Counted from the stretch's first letter, positions 46,783-59,670 are shown. The stretch: 64,000 nt of DNA from Tetmemena sp. SeJ-2015 (GCA_027382625.1 JAJKFJ010023880.1:1-64000), one strand, 5' to 3'. Numbers and translations are program-made. Notes: generated from the sequence alone by a model not told the origin.

Positions 46783-47424
46783 CTATTATATTTTAAGATT
46801 AAATTAATTTTGCCTCTATAATATGCAAATTCATTTTTAAAATTAAGAAAGAAGTTAAATATAGAAATTTATTGCTTTTCCTATCCTCAAGAATTAAAAT
46901 ATTTAAAAAGAAATATATTGAAAAAATTAAGAAATACCAAAATTAAAAGGAAATCGATACTTTTGTATTGCTAGAATTAAAATTATTATAAATGAAATTT
47001 GTATTTCTTTAAATAAAGATAAGGTATAATAATATAAATGCTGATTTAATTTACTTCATGAATGTAAATAGTTGCAGACGAATCGTGCATATACATTTCA
47101 CTCTAGTTCATAAAATATTTAATTATAAAGCACTTTATCAATTAATTCTTTTCAAAAATATTAATTTTGGATCTCAATTAAAATAAAAGCTCTAAAATGT
47201 AATAAAAATTCTTTAATGTTATTAAAATATTTAGAGATAGTAAATGCAAAAAAATTATTTATTCAAATTAAGAATTGATTTGAAAATAGAAGGTAGTAAG
47301 AAGTGAAATAAATAAGAAAAAAAAGCTATGCCAGATTACTTATTTTTTTTAATCTGTGGACAATACTCATTTAATGTAAAAAATTTTGGTTAGGTTAAAA
47401 TATTAAATTAATTATTTAAGGAAG

Positions 47425-48247
47425 AATTATTCTCGCAATAAAGAGAGATGTCAAAATGAAGTTAAAGATTCAATAAGAGCAATACTAAAGTGAAGCCAGA
47501 AATTAGATTAAATAAATATAAACTCATCTTAAAATTTTCACATTCTTTTGATTGGTTTATTAGTTAAAATTATGCACATTTCTTAAAACCATTTCACTTC
47601 AAATTCCAAAAATTCACTAATCTACTAACCTAAAACAGCTATACTTAAAGGCAAGTCGGTTAATGTGTCACCGAAGAAAAACATTAAAGATCTAGTTTCT
47701 GAGAGGCAATAGTATCAGGAAGCAGGATTAAGATCCATGACCAGTGCGGAGTACCCCTCCAGTGAGAGAGTTTGAACCCTGACGATGAAAAGAGGAGGAA
47801 AGATGGTGTAAGTCGGTTTCAACAGAGAGTAAGAAGGATGAAAAGAACAGAGTGACTATCCCTGGAGGGTACTCCGCACTGGTCATGTATCACACTCCGG
47901 CTTTCTGATACTGTTGTCACTCAGAAACTAAATATTTCATGTTTTTATTCGGGACACCTTAACTGAATGGCCTCTGGTATAGCTGCAGTATGCTAATTGA
48001 TTAGTGAATTTTGGAATTAAAGTGTATGGTTTTAGAAGTACACCCAAATTTTAACTAATAAACCAATCAGAGGAATGTGAAAATTTTTAGATGAACTCAT
48101 TTAATATATCTAATTTATGGTTTCACTTAAATTTAGTTAGAATAAAATCTACTACTCATCATACAGTTAGTGATAACTGCGAATCATATTGCTCTTACTC
48201 CACTTTTAATTTCATTTTGACCTCACCCTTGATTGCGAGAATAATTT
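47425..48247. repeat. Long inverted repeat (foldback), ~0.82 kb
   Basis: The two arms (about 380 bp each, imperfect) face each other around 47810. Matching inner ends are GACCAGTGCGGAGTACCCC at 47739 and its complement near 47868-47884. Matching outer ends are GAATTATTCTCGCAAT at 47423 and ATTGCGAGAATAATT near 48232. The inner part is GC-richer than the surroundings. No transposase. It would form a long hairpin. Confidence 0.85.
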
Positions 48248-48914
48248 ATGTCTAAAAAGTTATATTCTTCTTTCTCGCCCTAGTTCTCTTTTAAAAAAAT
48301 ATTTTGTTTAAACTTTTTCGGGTTTTGCGCTTCAATCCCCAATTTTTAGTCGCATTTTTAAATCTAAAACGCTAACATAAAGAATTAAAACTAAATTGTT
48401 TTATCTTTTATTCCAATTTTATACTATTTCTTGAAATATATCAATTAAGATTTATTAATTTTCTAATTATAATTTGGGAGAACTATTTAAAATCTTGCTC
48501 AATTAAAACAACTAATTAATTTATAAGTTGTAAATGTTATTATTAAGAGTGATATTAAGTGTATAACAATCTTTATTGTTGTCTCCAGCTATACTGTAAA
48601 TAATTGACCCTTCAACCCTAGATATTTAAAATAAATAATCTATAAATCTCGATAAAATAATAAAGAATTATTAAAATTCGCAGCTATTACTGCCAATCAA
48701 TAAATTTAACTTTTTATTACAAATTGATCTTATGGAGATATAAATTATATTTACTATGCTTTTTATTTAAAAACAGATTTATTAGATATATTTAATAAAG
48801 ATTCATCAGTAAATTAAACTTATAATTAGAGTCAAAGATTTAAATGAAAAAAGTTAATTCTTAAATTTACTGCCAAAATTTACTTAATGATAAAAAGTAA
48901 AAATTTAATAGTTT

Positions 48915-49005
48915 CACCCTCGTACATTTGTAGTGGGACAGCTTAGCACAAAGTACTAGCGACACAAGTTTTGCTGAAATCGATAATGGATTTTAGAGTA
49001 TTGTG
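48915..49005 (-). CDS. Extracellular protein segment with Cys
   Basis: Reads IIDFSKTCVASTLCQAVPLQ then MYEGE. TGA-free and less AT-rich than the flanks. Likely a spacer between beta-helix turns of the same protein. Confidence 0.45.
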
Positions 49006-49177
49006 GAATTAAAATTTCTTGAAATAAGCTATGAAGTATTTGAATATTCAAATTCATCTCAATATTTTGCAAACTAATGATCTGGCAGAGGCTTGAGAGG
49101 TAAATTTAAAATATAATTGACAACATTTTACAACTTCACATTATTTTTTTGAAATATTTCTTACTATAATTAAATTT

Positions 49178-49665
49178 CGAACTGAATTATCCAATAAAAT
49201 AGCATTTGTATTTATCATTTTAATTATAGAGAAAAAAATTATTTTGAATTAAGCATGCAATTTTTACGAAAAAATAAATCCCTTCTTGATTTTAAATATC
49301 CCAAAATTTACAAGATGATCTCAAATTCTACTAGTCTTACTCAGAAAAAGTCAGCAGCATTCTTTTAACATCTTCAACATTCTCATATCTGAGGTTTGAG
49401 TCTCCATTCATTCTTTAGCTTATCTTTTTATTGATAACTAAAACTAGCAAGTGCTAAACCTCAGATATGAGGAAGTTGAAGATGATCAAGAATGCTACTG
49501 ACTTTATCTGAGTAAGACCAGTAGAATTTGAGATCAGGTTGTAAATTTTGGGATATTTAAAATGAAGAAGGAATTTAATTTTTCGTAAAAAATTAAAAAT
49601 AAATTGTTTTTCTATAATTAAAATGACCAATACAAATGCTATTTAATTGGATAATTTAATTAGCT
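49178..49665. repeat. Inverted repeat (foldback), ~0.49 kb
   Basis: The arms mirror around 49420: ATCTCAAATTCTACTAG near 49318 against CTAGTAGAATTTGAGAT-like sequence near 49516 (one mismatch), and outer ends AATAGCATTTGTAT / ATACAAATGCTATT near 49198 and 49630. No coding capacity. Confidence 0.8.
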
Positions 49666-50269
49666 ATTCCTATATTCATCAATATTATAAAGTATTTGAA
49701 TTATTTAATTTTTGACAGGAAGTGAAAACGTAGTATCTACTAGATTAATGTGATTTAAATTATTTGAAATAATAAATTAATATTTTTTCACTCAATTCTT
49801 TCTTTTTCCCTAAGATTATCTTATAATTTGATAATTTTTTTTGAATGAGTGATCAACTTTAATTTGACTAATTAATAATTTCAATAAATAATGAAAATTG
49901 AATAAAAATATGATAAAAAATAGTATAATTAAAAATTAGTTTAATATACTTATAGTTTTAGATGCTGAATTAAATATTGTTGAATTTTCCAAGAGTAAAT
50001 TTTTGGCTCCTCTAAGAAAAAGAAATCCCCCATATTCTATTGCATATTTTTAATTTGGTAATAAATTAAAAAAACAAAGTTCCTAGCAAAAATAAAAAAC
50101 ATCTTTTAAATATAATTTCATTTATTTGAACATTTGATGAAGCATCATCTATAATATTAAAATTATAATTAAGCTTTAGTTAATTGGAAAATAATAAAAG
50201 TTAATTAAAAATATAAAATAATAAATATATAGTAATTTGCATACGGATTTGCAAATTTAGAATTGGTTA

Positions 50270-50335
50270 TCTAAACATTATAATTTCCATCATACAAATA
50301 TAGAAATCCTCCCCCTACTTCAGTGTAAACATTTT
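50270..50335 (-). CDS. Parallel beta-helix segment
   Basis: Reads VYTEVGGGFLYLYDGNYNV, a single GG-core turn in AT-rich surroundings. Very short coding piece with unresolved ends. Confidence 0.5.
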
Positions 50336-50339
50336 ACAA

Positions 50340-51335
50340 ATCATTTTAATTTTTAAGTTAAACATAAGTATGTTTAAATATTTAAAAACATTATCGCTTT
50401 ATTTATTCCTCACATTTCTTATCTTAAATTTCATTCTACATCTAAATAATGACATCTAATTTTAAATCGTTATAATTGACAAAATTTAATTATTCTGGGT
50501 TTTCTTAAATTTGCAGTTTAAATTATCTAGGTAGAAACAATCTTTAGGAAAAAAACTCTACTTTCTTAGTTTTTTTTATGCATAAATAAATACGATACTA
50601 TGATATTGGCAAGGCTAAAATTAAGCTCAAAGAAAGAGTCCCTCTTACTCGTACAAAACTTATATTCTTTAGAGAGACACTTTAGAATTAAGATAAAATA
50701 AAATTTTTAACCTTTAATATATTCAGATCATCAAGACAAGTAAAATTTTGGACTTTAATAACATCAGGATCGAAACTCCAACTACTGAGCGAAAAGAATT
50801 TCAAATTAAAATGGAGTCAAAATTTTAAAAACCAAATCTTGCCAGAGAGGATCTTCAAAAAATCAAAACTCATCCTACTTCTCTCTAAAATATTAAAGTT
50901 AATATATTTAAGCAACCATCTAATTTAAATCAGTTTCTTAAGAGAAGTTAATCTCTCTTTATTTTAAAATTAGAATATCTTATATAACATATTAATCTTT
51001 TCCCTAAATGCTACAAATGAATAATTAATAGAAAGCTATAATAAAGTTACTATTAATTATAAATTTATAAATTTTACATCCATTTTAATTTAAGTAAATA
51101 TAAAATATGAAAATAATTTAGAGTGATATAATTATACCTCGAATTAAAACTATATCTTATAATTTAAAACATTCTTGCACTTTACTTTTTCAACAATGAG
51201 ACTAAAAATATATTGCTTTTAAGATAAATACTTGTTATATTAACCAGTTAGTAAAAAAATTAATTTTAGGAAAATAAATATTCCTAGAAACTTTAAGTTT
51301 TTAGAATTAAAAGTTATAAAATAATTAATTGAGGA
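50340..51335. other. AT-rich stretch, no gene seen
   Basis: Interpreted as IES between beta-helix pieces. No motif recognised. Confidence 0.3.
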
Positions 51336-51339
51336 TGTA

Positions 51340-51410
51340 GGATTGATAACAAATAATAGAGTCTTCGTTGTCTTAAATTATTGCTATTACTCCTCCATAC
51401 GAAATTGCCA
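51340..51410 (-). CDS. Parallel beta-helix segment
   Basis: Reads ILAISYGGVIAIIQDNEDS then IICYQS, one GG-V core turn. Confidence 0.5.
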
Positions 51411-51989
51411 GAATTTTATTATTATTTATTATAAATATATGTATATAATATGCTTAATAGATATTTGACAATTAAATTTAAGAAGAAAACTTTTTATTAA
51501 TCCTAAATAGTCTTTTGACGTCTATTCACAAATTTAATAATAATTTTATCTCGATATTTTGGATAATTTAAAAGTATAATTAATTTTATATGTAATAAAT
51601 ACCATTATTTATGAATTACTAAAATAGGGTAAAAAAAGACTAAGAAGATAAATTAAACAATTTTTAATTGCTTCTTATATAATTAGACTCATGTAAGTTG
51701 ATATTTTGCTCTATGAGGAATTTGGCTGTCAATAATTTTTACTTGGAAATCTTTATTTTCATTTTTATTGCTTAAAAGTTAAGATGTGAAAATAAGGAAA
51801 ATGGTATCTTAAAGCAGTAAGCGATCGGAATAGTTACCCAAGATAAATTTCAATTTCACAAGATAGTGAGAAATTTTATTTACCCTCGTTTACGTGAAAT
51901 TGGACTGGTGCAATAATGAAGATCTAACCTAGGCTTTGTTATTTAATATATTTATGAAATATAAATATTTGATAAATATTAAGACCTTT

Positions 51990-52170
51990 TATGAAATAAT
52001 TCTGTTATTTTACTTAGTCGATGCTGAAAAATAAAACTTTAGCTGGGCTTTTAGATAGAGGTATTTTCCTCTGGTTAATGAGGCCTTCCTGGATCAAGTG
52101 CTGATAGGGTAATCTTAAGCACTATAGACTTTAATGAATCACTTGGGTATGCAACAGCTCTCTATTACTT
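51990..52170 (-). CDS. Extracellular beta-rich segment
   Basis: Reads RAVAYPSDSLKSIVLKITLS then ALDPGRPHQPEENTSIQKPS without TGA. The pattern suggests a beta-sandwich insertion in the extracellular protein. Family not recognised. Confidence 0.5.
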
Positions 52171-52174
52171 ATAT

Positions 52175-53395
52175 ACTTAATTTTTAGACTAAGATAAATC
52201 CTTAAATCCTCATGGTAATTTTTATATATTTATATATTTTAGAATATCGTTAAATTCACTACCATCTATTGTAATATCTCCTTGAGTCAATAAAGGAGCA
52301 ATATATTTTATTTAAATTAATTTAATAAAATCTTTCGTTAATTCTATTATTTAATTCTTAACTTTTAAAACATACAACCCCTCAAATACTATTGCCAAAT
52401 TATAGGATTTTAAAAAACAAATTCATCAATAATTAAGGAAATTTAGAATAATTTAAAAACATATTTTGACTTTTAACAATATATAATAAAAAATAAAGAA
52501 TTTTGAATTTTAAAATAAAGTTTTTTATGTGTTAAGTTTATTCTATTATAGATGAGAATTGAATATAAAAGTGAATTAATTTGTTATTATAATGGAATGA
52601 TATAGCTGCAGTTAAAGAGTGTCCTATTTAATAAATTATTATACCATTAAATTCATCATAAAAATCGGAAAGCTTTTATCTTTGAAATTTTTGCGTAGGA
52701 GCACTCTGTACAGAGTTATATTAAAACATGTTTTAATGAAACGAAGAAGAGGATGATGAATATGCAAGAGTCCTATCTCAATGCTGATTAGCGTTATGAA
52801 GACAATTAAACAAAAAAATCATATTAATTTTGACAAGCTATCGAACAACCTGCAAATCAGTAAGTGAATCTATAATTTAACTGCCACGAAGTTGCAACTC
52901 CCCATTTATGGCTCAAATATGAAAAGGGAATAAGAGGTTAATTGAAACAAATAATTAGTTTCATTATTAAGCTGGGATGAGTTAAGGTTTGGTTCAAAAA
53001 TGAAAATGTTAAAAATTGAAAGAGATAGCTTCGAGCCTTTCTAACAAACCTAAATTAAATAAAATGTAATTTTGAAATTCTCAACTCGAAGTGAAATTGA
53101 AAGGTGAGTATTTAAGATAAATGATACATAAATAACTCATTTTACTATAGATTTAAAGTGGATGATAACTTTATTTAAGGGGTATGGTAATTTACAATTA
53201 CATGAGAGAATCTTAAAATTCAACGGGAAAATTTCAACTACAGAGTTAAATGCTTCTATTTCAATTTTTTGCAAGAGTCTTTTTATCTTTTATTATGAAA
53301 TAATTATTTGCATTTGTTTGTCTCAACCTCCGATTACCTTTTCAGATTTGAACTATATGATTTTAACGAATTACTAATTATAATTAAAATTTCTT
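52175..53395. other. AT-rich stretch, no clear gene
   Basis: Mostly IES-like. A few less AT-rich patches near 52690-53060 could hold short coding pieces, but I could not establish a frame. Confidence 0.3.
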
Positions 53396-53399
53396 CTAT

Positions 53400-53490
53400 A
53401 ATGCGAAAATAGCTCCTCCATAAATGTAAGAACCACAATTAGAGAAGTAATCCTATTCAGAAATAATTCTAAAACAAAATATGCAATAGA
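53400..53490 (-). CDS. Parallel beta-helix segment
   Basis: Reads DYFSNCGSYIYGGAIFALQK, a textbook GGAIF turn with TAG as Gln. Confidence 0.65.
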
Positions 53491-54789
53491 TTGCTGTGCC
53501 AAATTTAGAGAAATTATTTAGGTACTGAGTCAATAAAATTAAAGAGTATCTACAAAATTAATATAAAAATAAAATTAATGATTTAATAATGGATAGAAAT
53601 AAATTTATTTATTTTTAAGTTTTTTGGTAAAATAAATAGTTAATTTTAACTGGTTGTTCTTTGAATATATACCTGAGTTGACAATAAATGAAACTGAAGA
53701 ATGTTTTGTGAAGTATAAATTCTTAAATATATTATAGCTGATAATTTTAGGGTAAGTAAATTAATATAAAAATTAAATTGGATTGATTGTTTATAAAGTT
53801 TAAATAAATTATGGATAGAGTATAGATTTCTAAAACTCAAATATTCTGCAAAAGACTACAACCCATGAGTGAGCAGTGTGCTATCCTACTTAAACTTAAA
53901 ATCATCTTATTCTTTAAATAGTCACCAAGTAGGTAGCTAATATTCGGAGAATCTTTTTTTAACAGCCTTAATTTTATAATTCAATTACATAGTTCAAATT
54001 AATCATTAGTTTTAATTAATTAGTTAAAAATACTTTCGAGGTATACATATGGGGACCGAATTATTGTGAATAAGTTTCCGTTTAAATTATTAGATAATAT
54101 ACCTAAGAATTGAGGAAAAAAATCGTAAAACCCTTAGAAAATATAGATTAAGAAAAATCAGCTATGCTAAAAATCTAAATTTAAGGCTGACTGCTTTAAT
54201 AGTTTACATTCTTATGGAAGGAAAAGGAACTATTCCACTATGTTTAATGAAAAGGATATAGGAGACTATTTGAAGTACAAAAATAATTTGATTCCTAATT
54301 TAAGGAGTAAAGTGTCAAAATTGTTTTTTAATTTTTTTTAACTTCATTCAATCAATTGAAATATCAGATATCAGAGTTCCACTATTGTGTAGACCAGTAA
54401 AATAGACATCCTACTTTCATCATGCTTTGAGAAACAGCAGACTCAACATCTAAATATAGTTTGAAGAAATTCAGCACCCAATAAAAATTATACGAATTTA
54501 AATATATGAGAAGTTAATATATTTCTCTTCAACACTGATCTTAGCCTCAGCTTATTTTTCTAAAATTTGTCTATATTTTTAAATTCTTAGGTATAATTTG
54601 ATATTAATTTTATAATTTTAAAGTTTAAGTAGTTATCTTGATCATAAATTTCACTCCATTATATATGAAATTAGTCAATCTGATCTCAATTGTAATTTTA
54701 TTTAAAGCCACTATTATTTTAAATAAATTTTGTATTGAATTGTTACAGCAAAAAATAATTGTATTAAAAATTAGAAACGCTAATTTATT

Positions 54790-55015
54790 AAAAGATCATC
54801 TTGTGAGTTGTATGAGAATTCTGAACCCTAGACTAAGAATATGAAAAATAAGTATAAAACATGGTTGGAGATGTACTACTGTAGATAACGGTACCATTAA
54901 GAGTCGTAGGACAGGAAGGACTATAGAATTTTGCCCCATTGATATTATTAAAGGATGAAATATATTTTTGAATTTTATAATACTCGCAATAAATTTGCCC
55001 CTATTTCTCATTTAT
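54790..55015 (-). CDS. Extracellular protein segment
   Basis: The coding frame reads ISSFNNINGAKFYSPSCPTT and LNGTVIYSSTSPTMFYTYFS. The 71-aa ATG frame over the same bases is hydrophobic and probably a shadow. The G-A-K-F-Y / G-T-V-I-Y turns match the beta-helix register. Confidence 0.55.
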
Positions 55016-55304
55016 GAAATCATGTAAAAATTAATTTTAGTGTGTTTAATCATATATAACCTATTAAGAATACCTCTTTGATGCTTAAAATGGAGCAAGA
55101 TCCACGCAAAGTGTATGTCAAAGATGCGTTCTGAAAGTTTTAATAAGCTTTATATGCTCAAAATCTTTTATCAAATATCACTCATATGGAATTTAAATAC
55201 TATACCTCTTTTAATTAATTTGAATTAGAAATGGCTTTTAAAATCAAAGAGTTTATAATAACCTAAAGACTATCCAAACCCCAAATTTGATCCTTTACAA
55301 ACTT

Positions 55305-55400
55305 TTTCATGGCTCCTTCTAGAAATCGTTGCAGAAACCCAAAACCAACTGCTACGTCTCCACTCTCGAAAAAAGTTGCAGTTTGTTTTTCAATTCTACG
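55305..55400 (-). CDS. Extracellular protein segment
   Basis: Reads TATFFESGDVAVGFGFLQRF then LEGAM. A short TGA-free, less AT-rich piece with beta-helix-like composition. Confidence 0.4.
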
Positions 55401-55783
55401 ACTATTATATCGATATGAGAAAAACAAGTGAGAACAAAAGTAAAATTAAAAATAATTTATTAGTCTATAATAACAGAAAAGCTTTTCTCTACATAGATTA
55501 ATTTCTATATATAATTAATATAATTTAAAAAAATAAATATTTAAAGGCATAAATATTGCAAGTGCCAGATATAAAAAATTTATTAAGTTTTTGAGTTAGA
55601 GCAAAAGGATTGTGAGATTTTAATTTTTTGAAGTTATTTTAATTCAGCATTTAACTACCCTTAAACTCTCTCTTTTTATGATCATACATAATTTTGAAAA
55701 ACTCACATTATTTAAAGACAAGGCGCAATTTGTTATTAGTTCTTAATTGGAGGGAAATGATTGATTAAAAGGAAAGAGTAGCG

Positions 55784-56380
55784 TATAAATATAGGTTGAA
55801 TACGATTACATTAGCGCAGGTTGATTCTTTATAAATAAACGTATTAGGAATGTAAGGGAATAGAGAACCGATTTCATTGTATATTTAAAGAGCAACAAGA
55901 AGCGCATTTTATAGGATTTTAGAAATATGTATTTTTGTTGATTCTTTGTTCAATCCTTTCCTGCCTCATTCTTCTTAAACTACTACTACAAATTTAAATT
56001 GATATGAGTTAGTCTTACCAGAATATCATGAAGGAGGAGACCTTGTTATGCGCACTTTGAAGATGGATTATCTAGTTGGATTTAACTATTTTGAGCAAAT
56101 CGTTCTCTACTTTCCTCGTTCAATCTAAAATATAATTTAAAACATTTTTAGATATTAGTATTTACACACTGAAAGAATTGTTTAGTAATGCTTACCAGGA
56201 AATTATAAGTAGTACGCAAAAGATTCAAAGCTTTCTTTGGTCTCTCATCTATTAATTTAAATTCTGTGTCTTCCTCCCTTTCTTCATTTTCATTATAAAA
56301 TTAATAAGCTCTAATATGTTTCTGTTTATTTATAAAGAATCAACCTGCGCTAATGTAATCGTATTCAACCTATAATAAAG
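55784..56380. repeat. Terminal-inverted-repeat element, ~0.6 kb
   Basis: About 50 bp of almost perfect terminal inverted repeat. The left contains GGTTGAATACGATTACATTA and GCGCAGGTTGATTCTTTATA; the right carries the exact complements at about 56330-56376. The interior has no long reading frame. Confidence 0.85.
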
Positions 56381-57055
56381 CAATCGAAAAGTGAGTAGCC
56401 ACTATCTGTATTAATTTGACAAGACCAAAATTAATATATTAAGTATTGAAGCTCACCCCATAAGAGGCGTGAGAAGTGGTTCATAATTGACTCAAATATA
56501 TCGATACCCCGAAATTAGCCCCACTTATTTCTTTTACACTTCTAGTCTTCGCGCTTAAAAAAAATTAGATAACTAAAATAAGTGGAGATGATATAGGCCT
56601 CACCTAGAATCAAAAGAATTCACGGTGCTAGGTGATACTTTCAAGTACTTTGAAAATATTTTCAAGTTGGCTAACATGAAATAGTTTCCTCTCTTGATAT
56701 ACCAAATGAGTACCTTACTTTAAGAACTTACTTCTCCTAGCCAGAATCACCTGAAAATATAAGCAACGCTTATTCTTTGTCAAGCCTGCTTATCTTTTTA
56801 GAGGGGATAATGAATCTTGGTCAAGGCAGATCCGATTTAGGGATACTGCAGTTCTCGCACGGCATCAAGGCTCTCCTTAATTTAACACTCCAAACCACTT
56901 ATCTCTACTACTAATCTAGATGATCAATGCGGTAATCGGCTGTCATACTATTTTATTAAATTCTAATGTAATAAGATCAGATATCTAATATAGTTATTGA
57001 TCTTAAGGGATTAATAGAAAATAATTTGGTATAAATATTATTTAAATTTGAGATT
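56381..57055. other. GC-richer unassigned stretch
   Basis: Composition is less AT-rich than neighbouring IES. Two similar AAATAAGTGG blocks occur in opposite orientation (56520 and 56580 region). No protein or RNA recognised; possibly another repeat element. Confidence 0.3.
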
Positions 57056-57059
57056 TAAT

Positions 57060-57125
57060 GTTATATATTATTTATTAAGATGACTCCTCCATTGCCTGAT
57101 AGAGACATTGAATTAGTTACTGATA
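57060..57125 (-). CDS. Parallel beta-helix segment
   Basis: Reads SVTNSMSLSGNGGVIL, a single GGV-I turn. Confidence 0.5.
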
Positions 57126-57729
57126 AATATTAATTTTATAAACCAGGCATGCTTGTAAATTATGAGTTTGAATGATTCAGGTAAATCAGCCCACCATTAA
57201 AACACAAATATGATAATTGAGATGAGTTAGATGATCATTTTTCAATTGATTTTCAAAGAAAATTATTTTAAAACTTTTTGAGACGAGATGGAAACAATTC
57301 CACTATTTAAAATCTTGAATTAATGATTTGATAAAAATTTAATAACATATTTGAGAATTAGTTTGAATTTCTTTTTTCTTTAAAAATATTTAATATAGAT
57401 TGCTAGATCATTCATTGCAACTTTTTGATAATTAAAATTTCATTTTATGAAAATTTGAGGACATTTAGCATGTTCTTAATAGTTAAAGTAACATATTGTC
57501 TCTAAAATATATTTAAGAAACCAAATTCATCTTTTTTTAAGTAAAAATTAAAATTAATATTCTTCTGAATATCTATTAATTATATAAATTTTATGTAATA
57601 ATTTTCTTTATAGAATGCATTTTGATTGAGTAGCGAAATGATATCTTAGAATAAAAAAAATGAATGTGTTTTAGCCATCAAATATTACTTATGCATAATC
57701 AACATACTATAAATTATTTTATTATTGAA

Positions 57730-58175
57730 TTTACTCGCTGCTGCTCAGAACATATGCAAAGCCCCCATATCCTTCGCAAAACACAGATTAAAACATCGAA
57801 TTTGAAATTTAGAAAAAAGTCGTTAGATTATAATTAAATTATATAACTAAAAACCATTATGAAAATTAAATTTTATTAAAAAATATCTATAATCTGACTC
57901 ACTGATTTAAAAATAATTTATCTGAAATAAATTAAACAAGCATATATGATTAAATAAGATCAGGATTAGATGACTCAATCATGGCAAAGCCACCCATTAA
58001 ATTTTATTATAGTTTGAATGTATATATAATCAATTACTCACTAAAAAAGAATAAAAATTAGGTTGAAGTTGAAATGGCTCAAGAACTCTATCTACAGTTT
58101 GTTCGAGAGCTAATCTAAATTGTGAGACTCATCAGTAATCATAGCACCACTCATCAGCGAGATTTTATTAATGGG
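57730..58175 (-). CDS. Three short beta-helix segments
   Basis: 58170-58070 reads INKISLMSGAMITDESHNLD. 58005-57950 reads NLMGGFAMIESSNPDL. 57795-57730 reads FCEGYGGFAYVLSSSEQ. Each is about one turn, separated by AT-rich DNA. Pointers were not resolved. Confidence 0.55.
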
Positions 58176-58384
58176 TTGAAAAATTAAAATAAGAAGCGAC
58201 AAATACTTGTCTCGCTTATATCTACCATCAGAGCGATTCAACAAGTAGGCCGCGAGGATTTAAAGTTATCTAAATTTGAACCCAATTATACAATTATTTA
58301 AATCTCTGATATTTCAACTACTACACTTATAAATCCAATGTATAGATTAATTAGATAATCTTTAAATTCATAGCTATAGTCGCG

Positions 58385-58690
58385 CTTATGAATAACTCAC
58401 TTGTATTTCAAAGAAACGGGCTTAAGAGTCGATTAAATAAATTGCTCCTCCCTTGTTTGAATACAAGCTTTCATAAACTTAGTCATATTAAATAAAAATA
58501 ATTATTTATCATATTAATTTAAATTTAGAATTTAAATTTAAATTTAAATTATTCATAAACAGAGTTTGTATCTTGCAAACTGGTATTGGATAAATAGAAG
58601 ACAGATCCTTAGTTATGCTAATAACAGTTGCTAAAGTAATTTAAAATAATAGTAGTTATCTTGAGATTCAAACCCCAAATACGGAATAAA
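58385..58690 (-). CDS. Parallel beta-helix segment with one IES
   Basis: 58690-58561 reads FSNCYQHNQGSVFYLSNTSL and QDTNSVYE. After excision of IES 58470-58551 (pointer TTCATAAAC) it continues SLYSNKGGAIYLIDSQARFF. Both sides are in register and the pointer codons (VYE) are shared. Confidence 0.85.
58470..58551. other. IES, 82 bp, pointer TTCATAAAC
   Basis: The 9-bp repeat TTCATAAAC occurs at 58470-58478 and 58552-58560. The interior is a run of AAATTT-type repeats. Excision joins NSVYE to SLYSNKGGAIY. Confidence 0.9.
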
Positions 58691-58878
58691 GTGTGAATAA
58701 GTTGCGCATAATAAATTCTTTGCTGATAAGTAATTTTATTATTATCTAAATTTACTTTAACAGGCATACTACTTATAGGAAGGTGTCATTGGCTACTTTC
58801 TCATATTCTCTGAATTTTCTCATTTTAAGAGCTTCAGATAGATTTAATAGGCTTCTTGATTAATTATTTTTTTAATTT

Positions 58879-59142
58879 GAAGTGCGCTAAGTGGCGAAGA
58901 GTTTGAGGATCAATCAAATAATTGATTTGCACGAAACTTAGAAGTGCGATGAGGAACAGCTGCAACTCCTAACTTTCTCATCTGCAACTTTCAAATGCGA
59001 GAGTATAGTGTGGCACTCTCAACTTTTTTGCGATGGAGTTGAAGTTGAGAACTGGCTATTACTACTGATAAGTGTGACTACATCCATACCTTAGATTCAA
59101 AATGAAACTGAGATAGGATGTGTAGTTATTTTTGAGTAATTT
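58879..59142 (+). repeat. Dispersed repeat R2, copy 2
   Basis: Inverse copy of 42164-42415. On the plus strand it reads KCDEEQLQLLTFSSATFKCE, then SIVWHSQLFCDGVEVENWLL. This copy keeps the frame better than copy 1. It lies directly next to the beta-helix piece 59170-59670, on the strand opposite to that gene. Confidence 0.75.
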
Positions 59143-59169
59143 CGTAATTTATCACAATTTATTATTACT

Positions 59170-59670
59170 TTAATAACATATTTGGGTTTGTTTATTGGAT
59201 AAAAATTGAATCATATATGGCAAACAAAGAGCCATAGTATCCATTCCCTAATATATTTATATCATAAGGCATATAGAAATCTTGACCCATGCAATTATTT
59301 TCCAATTATATCTTAAATAAATTAGCTGTGATGTTTGAAATTATAAGATTCGCACTTGTATATGAGGTTAAAAGACACCCATTATCAAAGCATCCCATTC
59401 CATCTACTGTAATGTTTCCTATCGTTCGAGATTTAAATAAATTATCTTATATTTAATATTCCCCTTCGTTTGTGTTGATTATAGTGAAAAATGCGTTACT
59501 TGAGAATGATGAAATATTTTTTATCAGCACATTCCCATTCATGCTAAACTCATTTAAATTGGAAAATTTGGCAACCGATCCCGCCGCAAAGAACATATTT
59601 TTTAGAGTAACAATTCCATTAAAGTTGAGCGTTGTAGAATTATAGCTATCTTAATCAATAAATTCCGAGA
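59170..59670 (-). CDS. Long extracellular beta-helix segment
   Basis: About 165 codons without TGA: STTLNFNGIVTLKNMFFAAG, FSMNGNVLIKNISSFSSN, TVDGMGCFDNGCLLTSYTSA and NLIISNITANLFKIQLENN. Regular N-G/N-I-S/N-I-T turns indicate a beta-helix with many potential N-glycosylation sites. This is one of the longest uninterrupted coding pieces of the locus. Confidence 0.85.

Noticed and set aside
27570..56880. Possible similarity between 27570-27605 and 56798-56832 (AGAGGGGAT...CAGATCC).
   Set aside because: Only about 34 bp with roughly 70% identity by eye; too weak to call a repeat without an alignment.
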